A DNA stretch of 64,000 bases, from positions 141,001 to 205,000 of the forward strand of contig NZ_JALJWR010000001.1 in the NCBI RefSeq assembly GCF_024169315.1. Direction: 5' to 3'. The notes under the pieces were generated by a model that saw only the letters and a program-made list of their open reading frames with translations, made no database searches and had not been told where the DNA came from. Shown one piece after another: positions 8,413 to 15,323 of this stretch. Origin of the DNA: Pseudomonas migulae (lineage in GTDB: Bacteria > Pseudomonadota > Gammaproteobacteria > Pseudomonadales > Pseudomonadaceae). Numbering within the stretch: the first letter of the stretch is position 1; every line of letters begins with the position of its first letter. The position numbers and the translations under genes were made by a program.

Positions 8413-8833
8413 GTGATCACCAGTCGAGGATTTTGTTGGTTATTAGTGCTTTATTTGTCGGTATCTGCGAGCTTTAAAATTAATCCACAACCATAATAGG
8501 TACCGAAAATGGATTGATCTACTGTCATAACTGACAGGTTTATAGTTTGATTTCGACTGGCCTGATACGTCTATGCAAACCTTTGGTTATATTTCCTTTT
8601 TTATGCCCTAATCACCGGTCGAGCATTCTGGTGGGGGTCGGGATCTTTAGGGAAAAAAGCGCTTACTAACAGGGGGTATAAAACAGTATTCCTTATTTTG
8701 ATCTTTATTCTTTGTGCCTTTTAAACCAATGTCCCGGTAAATCGGGTCATTGGTTTCTTCGTTTGAACAGGTAGTGTTCCCGGTCACCTTGGCGACACTA
8801 TTGTTGTGGGTGGTCACGATTCTTTATTGGACG
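8413..8833 (-). other. AT-rich non-coding DNA upstream of paralogue A
   Basis: No plausible gene. About 300 bp directly upstream of the gene is nearly identical in both repeat copies, so the promoter of the 152-residue gene was probably duplicated with it. An imperfect long hairpin (8723-8731 with 8748-8756, inner CCCG/CGGG) is present only in this copy. Confidence 0.5.
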
Positions 8834-9094
8834 CTTTCGCGTTTGATGTGACAAGGCTGAATGCCACTGTTTCGGGCTTGTCACGGTGATTAGGGGTGTG
8901 TGAAGACCACTTAGGAGTGGGGTGCAGGTTTTGGGGCCACTTCGTAGCCATACGGGGATAAATCCCCTCACCATAAAGGGTGAATTCCTACGAAATGATG
9001 TTCGCCGTACCTGCAATGCAGAGACGGGCCATGGCGGGTGTAACAGCATCGATAACCATGACCAGTGCTTATTGTGCGAAGCCAAAACGGTAGC
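8834..9094. other. spacer between repeat copies, with a diverged intergenic element
   Basis: The first ~170 bp (8828-9003) resemble 10586-10757, sharing GGACGCTTTCGCG, CAAGGCTGAATGCCACTG and GGGGATAAATCCCCTCACC. After GAATTCCTAC the two diverge. The remaining ~90 bp (9004-9094) match nothing else in the window and hold no supported gene. Confidence 0.6.
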
Positions 9095-9168
9095 GGTGGT
9101 TGCGCGAGTATCGACAATGCGAATGTGCGCAATGAGTGTGAGAGCTATAAACGTTAAATCAGCTAAAA

Positions 9169-9213
9169 GGGTGATAAATCTGTTTGAGTTAATTAGACCT
9201 GTCACCCTTTTTT
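9169..9213 (+). terminator. T-run hairpin inside repeat copy 2
   Basis: GGGTGATAAATCT and AGACCTGTCACCC pair over the outer six bases, followed by six Ts. It is the counterpart of the hairpin at 7829. Confidence 0.45.
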
Positions 9214-9293
9214 CAGATTTAGTTCCTCGGTATGCATTATGAAGCGAGAAGAGAAGGTTTAAAGATGGCATAAGGGGACTTGAGAGGTTTTTA

Positions 9294-9752
9294 TCAAATG
9301 TGCGTAAGCCCTACCTCCTTCCAGAACGCCTTGCCGCCGTTAGGTCCATCAAAGTGCGTTAGTATTGCTAGTCTAATTAATTGAGGGGACCAGCTACGAC
9401 GGCACCAAAAATAATGTTCATAGTTATGCCACGCGCGATTCTGCCACATGGCATCTGGTGAAGGAAGATAAAATGAATAGCTTCCATGCATGACTTTAAT
9501 ACCTAGATTGGCTCTATAATAAGAGCCATGAGGGCCAAGCATGCAGTACTCGGTGGTTTGAATATACACATTTGTGTCGTTGTATCCATAACGGCCTTTC
9601 ATATGCGATTCAAATCTTATATCAGTTTCACCTCTTGCGTGCATCCAAAAATCGCTCCAGATGATATTTTCTATACCATCAGATAGGCCTTCTTGACCGT
9701 CATTATGTGAGCCGTCTTGCAATTGTTTTTCTGGATCAATTGGTTGGTTCAT
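9294..9752 (-). CDS. unknown 152-residue protein, paralogue B
   Basis: Same length and start context as paralogue A, and no recognised family. At codon level I count 16 amino-acid-changing codons against one silent change (Ala101, GCT/GCC), with the first 53 codons identical. In the variable stretch this copy reads YEHYFWC where A reads YRYTFFI. Identical flanks together with changed residues point to selection for difference or to conversion from a third, unseen variant. It may form a transcription unit with the small gene at 10114, which lies upstream on the same strand. Confidence 0.75.
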   Translation of the reverse strand: MNQPIDPEKQLQDGSHNDGQEGLSDGIENIIWSDFWMHARGETDIRFESHMKGRYGYNDTNVYIQTTEYCMLGPHGSYYRANLGIKVMHGSYSFYLPSPDAMWQNRAWHNYEHYFWCRRSWSPQLIRLAILTHFDGPNGGKAFWKEVGLTHI

Positions 9753-10113
9753 GTGATCACCAGTCGAGGATTTTGTTGGTTATTAGTGCTTTATTTGTCG
9801 GTATCTGCGAGCTTTAAAATTAATCCACAACCATAATAGGTACCGAAAATGGATTGATCTACTGTCATAACTGACAGGTTTATAGTTTGATTTCGACTGG
9901 CCTGATACGTCTATGCAAACCTTTGGTTATATTTCCTTTTTTATGCCCTAATCACCGGTCGAGCATTCTGGTGGGGGTCGGGATCTTTAGGGAAAAAAGC
10001 GCTTACTAACAGGGGGTATAAAACAGTATTCCTTATTTTGATTTTTATTCTTTGTGCCTTTTAAACAGGCAGTGTTCCCCGGTCACTTTGGCGACACTAT
10101 TGTTGTGGGTTGG

Positions 10114-10410
10114 TCACGATTCTTTATTGGACGTTTCAAACCCACGCTGCTCAATCACCCGGAACACATCCCCTACATCCCGGAGCAGGATCAAGGCGAT
10201 GTTGGTGACGGTGTTGATGTCGTTTTCGGCGTAGTCCGGCAGGCTGGTGCAGGCCATGAGGTTGAGGTATTTGAGGACGGCGTTGAGGCGTTCGCTGACG
10301 CAGTTGTGCAGTTCGCGGATGGGGGCGTCGCTGTCGATGAGGAGGACGGGGTAGTCGGTGGCGAATTGGGACATGGGGGTGAAGCGGTGCGGCGGATGCT
10401 GAGTGTTCAT
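10114..10410 (-). CDS. small hypothetical protein, 3' end rewritten by the repeat
   Basis: 98 residues, predicted helical, with no signal peptide. It resembles the short, poorly characterised proteins common in P. fluorescens genomes, but I cannot assign a domain. The ATG at 10408-10410 (MNTQHPPH) is chosen over an upstream in-frame start at 10446, because the upstream part lies in a conserved leader. The last six residues (TSNKES) are encoded by the edge of repeat copy 2, so the native C-terminus has been replaced. Confidence 0.5.
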   Translation of the reverse strand: MNTQHPPHRFTPMSQFATDYPVLLIDSDAPIRELHNCVSERLNAVLKYLNLMACTSLPDYAENDINTVTNIALILLRDVGDVFRVIEQRGFETSNKES

Positions 10411-10872
10411 GGATGTAGTCCGGAAAAGATGAATCAAAATTGCCATTACTGGTTCACCGACGAAGGTCGGCTACGCGGGTCTGGCGGTCTTTGGTGTCTC
10501 CTCTTTTGGGCTGCGAATCCCGGTCACCGACAATGGCGGCGACGGAGGAAACTATAAGCGGCGATTTTGATGCTCACAACCGGGCTGTAGGACGCTTTCG
10601 CGGTTGTTGCGGCAAGGCTGAATGCCACTGTTTTAGGGCTTCTCGCGGTACTTCGGGCCGTGTGGAGGGCCTTGGGAAATGGTGTGCAGGGTTTGGGGCC
10701 GCTTCGCAGCCCAACGGGGATAAATCCCCTCACCACAAAGGGGGAATTCCTACACGTATTTCGGACGTCAGGTTTGAAAGTCGAGTGGCTAGAAATGACA
10801 AAGCCCCAATCATTGGGGCTTTGTCATTTCAAACTGTGGTGTTTTCCAATCGCTATCGCGGATCCCCCGACA
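10411..10872 (-). other. leader region and repeated intergenic element of the small gene
   Basis: 462 bp without a supported gene. Reading on the minus strand toward the small gene, it holds the hairpin at 10794, then the element 10586-10757 (also at 8828-9003), then a segment at 10441-10539 bounded by GCCATT and AATGGC inverted ends. The layout suggests a structured 5' leader or a repeat family of pseudomonads. A short frame here (10524-10736) is discussed under rejected items. Confidence 0.4.
10792..10830. terminator. long perfect hairpin, probably bidirectional
   Basis: AATGACAAAGCCCCAAT (10794-10810) and its exact reverse complement (10812-10828) form a 17 bp stem, extendable by two bases. 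It has no long T-run, but TTTGTCATTT follows the GC core. It separates the accessory patch from the PLDc_N gene at 10873. Confidence 0.65.
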
Positions 10873-11091
10873 TCATTGTCTAGCCTGCGGCGAATGCGGA
10901 TTGGGATCGGTGTGTTTCGGGCCGGCCACTGCCCACGCGATCAATCCGAACAGCGGCACAAACACGATCACCACCATCCATACGAGTTTGTTGCTGGATT
11001 TGCCTTCGGCTTTGCGCACTTTGTTGATTGCCCATAGCTCAACCAGCACAAGAATGGCGGCGAGTACGATCCAGATGGTTTCGGTTTGCAT
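10873..11091 (-). CDS. PLDc_N domain small membrane protein
   Basis: 72 residues with two membrane helices (about 5-24 and 37-59) separated by a short basic loop, then a Pro/His-rich tail. The second helix with FVPLFGLIAW matches the phospholipase D N-terminal membrane domain (PF13396). That domain occurs both on cardiolipin synthases and as stand-alone proteins. AGGAGG seven bases before the ATG fixes the start. The role of the stand-alone form is unknown. Confidence 0.75.
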   Translation of the reverse strand: MQTETIWIVLAAILVLVELWAINKVRKAEGKSSNKLVWMVVIVFVPLFGLIAWAVAGPKHTDPNPHSPQARQ

Positions 11092-11269
11092 AGATTGCCC
11101 TCCTGATGGTCTTTCAGTTAGGTGGGCAGGGGGCAGTGGGGTTCATTTAATTTTGAGGTTTTATGGAGGAGGCAGGCGGACGCACGTTCGCGCCCGTCTG
11201 TGATTCCTCCCTGCCGCTTGGCCAATCACTTCGCCTTCCCAGAGGGCATCCCGACACGTCCAGGCTGGC

Positions 11270-12691
11270 TCAACTCTTCACCTCCTGGTTCCTGCCGTAG
11301 ACATCTTCCAGACGCTTGATATCGTCCTCGCCCAGGTAGCTGCCGGTCTGCACTTCGATGACTTCCAACGGGATTTTTCCGGGGTTGGCCAAGCGATGTA
11401 CCGAGGCGATCGGGAGGTAGGTGGACTGGTTTTCAGTGAGCAGGAAGACTTTGTCGTTGCACGTCACCTGGGCGGTGCCGGAGACCACGATCCAGTGTTC
11501 GGCGCGGTGGTGATGCATTTGCAGGGACAGTTGCGCGCCGGGTTTCACGGTGATGTGCTTGACCTGGTGGCGGATGCCGTTGTCCACCGAATGGTAGCTG
11601 CCCCAGGGACGATACACCGCGCAGTTGTTCTGGGTTTCCGAGCGGTGTTGGGCGTCGAGCGCATTCACCAGTTTTTTCACGTCTTGCACGGTGTCGCGGT
11701 GCGCGACCATCAGTGCATCCTCGGTTTCTATCACGACCAGATTGTCCACCCCGAGCAGGGTCACCAGCTTGCTATTGCCATGCACGTAGCAACTGCGGCT
11801 GTTGTAGCTGATGACATCGCCCTTGAGCACATTTCCATCGGCGTCCTTGTCGTGCACATCCCACAGCGAAGACCAGCAACCGACATCACTCCAGCCAGCG
11901 CTGAGCGGGACAACCCAGGCGCGGTTGGTGTGCTCCATCACCGCATAGTCGATGGAGTTGTCCGGGCAGCATTCGAAGGTGGCCCGATCGATGCTGGTCA
12001 CGCCCTCGCTGCAGCGGCTGCGTTCCAGGGCCAGCACGCAGTTCTCGTAAATGTCCGGTTCGTGCGTGCGCAGCTCGTCGAGGTAGCGGCTGGCACGGAA
12101 CAGGAACATGCCGCTGTTCCAGAAGTATTCGCCGGAGCGGACAAATTCGGCGGCGGTTTGCGCGTCGGGTTTCTCGATGAATTTTTCGACCTTGAACGCA
12201 TTGGCGCCCGCATCACCGCAGTCGGCCTTGATATACCCGAAGCCGGTTTCCGGACGCATCGCCGGAATGCCGAACAGCACGAGGTTGCCTTTCAGCGCTT
12301 CTTCCTGCGCGTTTTTCAGTGTGGCACCCAAGGCGGTAACGTCGCTGATCACATGGTCGGCCGGCAGGACCAGCATGAGTTCGTCGCGGCCCTCGGCAAT
12401 CAGCTTGAGGGCCGCCAGCGCCACGGCCGGTGCGGTGTTGCGGCCGAAGGGTTCGAGCAGGATCGCTTGCGGCGTGCAGCCGATGGCGGCGAGTTGTTCA
12501 TTGACGATAAAGCGGTGTTCCTCGTTACAGACCACGATCGGCTTGCCGATGCCATCGAACGACAGGCGCTGCAGGGTTTGCTGGAACAGCGATCCTTCGC
12601 CGGCCAGACTCAGGAACTGCTTGGGAAACAACTTGCGCGACAGCGGCCACAACCGCGAACCGCTGCCGCCGGACAGAATGACTGGAATCAT
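11270..12691 (-). CDS. algA: bifunctional mannose-6-phosphate isomerase / GDP-mannose pyrophosphorylase
   Basis: 473 residues. The N-terminal nucleotidyltransferase domain opens with LSGGSGSRLWPLSR and has the KLFPKQFL signature. The C-terminal cupin isomerase domain (about 350-470) contains RPWGSY and QMHHHRAEHW. It makes mannose-6-phosphate and GDP-mannose, the precursor pool for alginate. GGGAGG before the ATG at 12689-12691 supports this start over longer in-frame options. It is the last gene of the alginate cluster but follows algL directly, across 135 bp, where algI, algJ and algF would be expected. Confidence 0.93.
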   Translation of the reverse strand: MIPVILSGGSGSRLWPLSRKLFPKQFLSLAGEGSLFQQTLQRLSFDGIGKPIVVCNEEHRFIVNEQLAAIGCTPQAILLEPFGRNTAPAVALAALKLIAEGRDELMLVLPADHVISDVTALGATLKNAQEEALKGNLVLFGIPAMRPETGFGYIKADCGDAGANAFKVEKFIEKPDAQTAAEFVRSGEYFWNSGMFLFRASRYLDELRTHEPDIYENCVLALERSRCSEGVTSIDRATFECCPDNSIDYAVMEHTNRAWVVPLSAGWSDVGCWSSLWDVHDKDADGNVLKGDVISYNSRSCYVHGNSKLVTLLGVDNLVVIETEDALMVAHRDTVQDVKKLVNALDAQHRSETQNNCAVYRPWGSYHSVDNGIRHQVKHITVKPGAQLSLQMHHHRAEHWIVVSGTAQVTCNDKVFLLTENQSTYLPIASVHRLANPGKIPLEVIEVQTGSYLGEDDIKRLEDVYGRNQEVKS

Positions 12692-12826
12692 TTCTCTTAC
12701 CTCCCGCACCTTCATCACTCGATATGAAGGCGCTTCGCATTGCGAAGGACTGCCTTCGATTATTTGAAACACAAGCTCGATTCTGAACGGCCTCACCGGG
12801 TATCCGGAGCGTGTCGGCCGATGCCT
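12692..12826 (-). other. algL-algA junction where algI-algJ-algF are absent
   Basis: 135 bp with no ORF and no recognisable remnant of the three acetylation genes. It contains the perfect inverted repeat CTTCGCA-T-TGCGAAG (12733-12747) and a good ribosome site for algA. Confidence 0.6.
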
Positions 12827-13915
12827 TTATTCTTTCTGGTCAGCAAAGAGCTGGGTGATGTCGCCGCCGAGGCGATAGTTTTTCATCGGTTCGACCGATT
12901 GGCGCCAGCGGTTGGTTTCCGCCGAGCAGTCGTACAGCGCGCAGTAAGGTTCCAGCCAGGCAAACTTGCCATCCTCGTTGAGATCCTCAAGTGCCTGCTT
13001 GTGGCCGGTCTTGCGTTCAAACAAGCCAGGGTCCTTGATCCCTTCCTCTACGCGCGCTGCCAGACGCCGCATGGCGCCGTTGTTTTCTTCGCGCAGGTCG
13101 ACGCCGTTGGCTTGGGCGAAGGAGGCGATCATCATCAGCGGCCCCATCGCGTAGTTGTGGTAAGCCAGTGCGCGGGTGTCGCGGCCCAGTTCGTTGGGCA
13201 GATAGCCGTCTGCATTGACCTGGGAAGCGCCGATGCGGAACTGCGATACCGACCAGTCGAACAGGTCGCGCCGATCCACCACGACAGAGGCCGCCATGAC
13301 GGACCACGCCGCCCAATACTGGTGATTGTTGAGCCGGTCCAGCGGCTGGTCGCGCCAATCGAGCACTACCTGTTCGGCCACCTTGCCGATCCAGGCTTCG
13401 ATCGGCCGGGTCTGCGCCTCGCGGCCCTTCAATGGTTGGGAGCGCGAAAACTTGAGCCGCAGATACGCCGAAGAAATACTGCCCAGCGCCCATTTGCGCA
13501 TCGACTTGCCGGTATGGGTGTAGGTGGTGCTCAGCAGCGCCTGCGCCTTGGCCCATTCGCCCAGCCAGCTCAGGGTGCAGTCCACATGTCCGGCGCGACC
13601 TTGGCGTAAATAGGCGGCGACCTGTTTGTTGACGCCTTTTTCCAGTTCGTTGATATCGCCCGACATTTCCTTGTAGCGTTTGTTGGATTCGGCGTTGAGC
13701 TGATCCCGTGCCTTGCCCGATCCTTCGTATTTGCTGGGGATCAACAGGTCACCGGTATAGGGTTTGGGTGTCGCCGGGCAGCTCGGCGCGTCGCCTTTCT
13801 TGTCCACGGCCGGCGCGTAATAGCCCTGCGGCGGACGAAGTTGAGCCGCCGCCTGTACCATCGGCCCCATCAGCATGAAGGCCACGCCAATGGCGGCCCA
13901 GTGTGCCTGTCGCAT
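12827..13915 (-). CDS. algL: periplasmic poly(beta-D-mannuronate) lyase
   Basis: 362 residues, close to the ~368 of P. aeruginosa AlgL. A signal peptide (about 1-24, ending QAAA) exports it. The (alpha/alpha) barrel carries the NNHQYW motif at residues 196-201, with the catalytic His198 and Tyr200. AlgL clears misdirected alginate from the periplasm during secretion. Its ATG overlaps the algX stop (TGATG), showing translational coupling. The sequence looks active. Confidence 0.93.
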   Translation of the reverse strand: MRQAHWAAIGVAFMLMGPMVQAAAQLRPPQGYYAPAVDKKGDAPSCPATPKPYTGDLLIPSKYEGSGKARDQLNAESNKRYKEMSGDINELEKGVNKQVAAYLRQGRAGHVDCTLSWLGEWAKAQALLSTTYTHTGKSMRKWALGSISSAYLRLKFSRSQPLKGREAQTRPIEAWIGKVAEQVVLDWRDQPLDRLNNHQYWAAWSVMAASVVVDRRDLFDWSVSQFRIGASQVNADGYLPNELGRDTRALAYHNYAMGPLMMIASFAQANGVDLREENNGAMRRLAARVEEGIKDPGLFERKTGHKQALEDLNEDGKFAWLEPYCALYDCSAETNRWRQSVEPMKNYRLGGDITQLFADQKE

Positions 13916-15312
13916 CAGTTGTCCTCCGTCTGCGCGGTGCGCAGGGACGGTGCCGCGGTGATGGCGGGTTTGACACACAGGCGGGTCGAGACCGACGTGG
14001 CGTTCATTCCCGGTGGAGGCTGCACGTCCATGGACAGAAAGGTCTGATCGCCCCAGTCGCCGTCGCCGCGCAGCTCGAAGGCGAAGCGGCCCTGGGTATT
14101 GACCGTCGGCGAGCGGCTCAGGCTGATGTTTTCCTGGCGGCCGTTCATGTAGGTCAGGGTCGCGTTCATGATGTGTACGTCGGGATCGTCGAACTTGAGG
14201 TCGACCTGATAGCGACTGCCCTTGATCGGATACACATTGCCGCCACCACCGTTGAACAACACCTGGTTGCGCCCGCCGTGCAGGGTCGTCTGGCTTCTGA
14301 GCAGCGGCGTCTGGTTTTCGCAGCCATCGCTCAGCGCCGCCATCGTCTGCCGGGAGAAGCTGGATTTAGCGAGGCTGTCGAGATTATCGGTTTCCCACAC
14401 CAGCACCGCCGGCGGGTCTTTCTGGAAGTCGTCGCCGAGCAGGTAGGCGATCAACGAATCATCGTAGCCACCGCCCGGCACGCTGAAGTTGCGCACCGGA
14501 GTCTGCAGATACTGTTCGAGGAAACCGGCAAAGTTGAACACTTCGCCGCTGGCGCTGGTACCGATCAAGGCGACCTTGGCGGGGCCTTTGGCGGTACCTT
14601 CAGCCCGGGTTTGATAACGGGTGACATATTGCGCCGCATAGCCGTTGCCGCAGATTTGCGCGGCGGCTTTTTGCAACGTACCCGAGCGACCCAACAGGCC
14701 CGCCGTCTGGCTGGTGAAGGTCTGGTGCGGCAACCCCTTGAGCACATCGTTGCCCTTGAGCGTCTGCGCTACCAACTGGGCACTGCGATCGGCGCCATAG
14801 GGCGTCCAGTTGTGGTCGCCCTTGAAGTAGAAGGGTTGCCCGGCGGGCTGGGGCGCACCCAGAACGTCGCTGAAGTCGGCGACCTGAATGCCCAGATCGC
14901 GCACCCGGTCCAGCGTTTGCAGGTAGTTCTGCCGGGCGCTAGCCTGATCGAAACTGGCCAGTTCCATCGGTGTCAGGCGGTCGGCGTGCAGCAAGCCGCG
15001 GCTGGGCGGCATCACCAGCACCAGTTCGACCCCGCGTTGGGCGAGCCCGTCGCGCAGGCGTTTCAGGGCTCTGTAACCGCTTTCATCGAGACCGAAGTCG
15101 GTGCGGAAATCGCTACGGGTGCGGAAGAGCCACTGCTCCTTGGCCTCCACCAGGGTCGCGTAATTTTTCAGTTCCGGTGGTTCGTAAAATGTCGCCTGTG
15201 CCGCTTGTGGGCACAGCTGGCAGCACGCCTCGGCCGTATACTGTGGCAGCGCCTGTGCCCACGCCGGCACCGACAGCAGGCACAAAGCGGCAAATCCATG
15301 AAGGGTGTTCAT
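13915..15312 (-). CDS. algX: alginate biosynthesis protein AlgX, SGNH-like acetyltransferase with altered catalytic site
   Basis: 465 residues with signal peptide (AWAQA, about residue 21), an N-terminal SGNH/GDSL-like domain and a C-terminal carbohydrate-binding module. AlgX acetylates mannuronate and is part of the secretion complex. The nucleophile Ser253 is present (GTSAS). In P. aeruginosa the Asp-x-His pair (D174, H176) lies in GDQHWTPYG. Here it reads GDHNWTPYG, so Asp166 is kept but the His position is Asn168. GAGGAG six bases before the ATG at 15310-15312 supports this start. Identity is clear from the CCxLCP and WLFRTRSD blocks. Confidence 0.9.
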   Translation of the reverse strand: MNTLHGFAALCLLSVPAWAQALPQYTAEACCQLCPQAAQATFYEPPELKNYATLVEAKEQWLFRTRSDFRTDFGLDESGYRALKRLRDGLAQRGVELVLVMPPSRGLLHADRLTPMELASFDQASARQNYLQTLDRVRDLGIQVADFSDVLGAPQPAGQPFYFKGDHNWTPYGADRSAQLVAQTLKGNDVLKGLPHQTFTSQTAGLLGRSGTLQKAAAQICGNGYAAQYVTRYQTRAEGTAKGPAKVALIGTSASGEVFNFAGFLEQYLQTPVRNFSVPGGGYDDSLIAYLLGDDFQKDPPAVLVWETDNLDSLAKSSFSRQTMAALSDGCENQTPLLRSQTTLHGGRNQVLFNGGGGNVYPIKGSRYQVDLKFDDPDVHIMNATLTYMNGRQENISLSRSPTVNTQGRFAFELRGDGDWGDQTFLSMDVQPPPGMNATSVSTRLCVKPAITAAPSLRTAQTEDN

Positions 15313-15323
15313 CGGCAGGCTCC

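Larger units (their letters stand above)
7754..8833. repeat. direct repeat unit, copy 1
   Basis: 1080 bp, nearly identical to 9095-10133 in the same orientation. It contains a T-run hairpin, one 152-residue gene and about 300 bp of AT-rich DNA upstream of that gene. It differs from copy 2 mainly by retaining a ~40 bp segment with the hairpin at 8723-8756. Its left edge cuts into the antidote gene. Confidence 0.9.
9095..10133. repeat. direct repeat unit, copy 2
   Basis: 1039 bp repeat of 7754-8833. Its right edge (GTTTAAACAGGC... to TTATTGGACG) supplies the last codons of the small gene at 10114. It lacks the ~40 bp hairpin segment of copy 1. Confidence 0.9.

Noticed and set aside
8798..9271. 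157-codon minus-strand frame across the spacer between the repeats
   Set aside because: It spans the junction of two repeat elements, one of which is non-coding in its other copy. The frame is accidental.
7754..10133. Composite transposon or insertion sequence bounded by the direct repeats
   Set aside because: No transposase, no terminal inverted repeats and no target duplication were seen. A tandem duplication with later deletion explains the layout.
10524..10736. 70-codon minus-strand frame beginning MVRGFIPVGLRSGPK
   Set aside because: A related frame occurs at 8798-9271, so it looked conserved. But the similarity follows the DNA repeat, the product is low in complexity and there is no ribosome site.
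11396..12727. 443-codon plus-strand open frame opposite algA
   Set aside because: Antisense shadow of algA with typical GC-bias composition.
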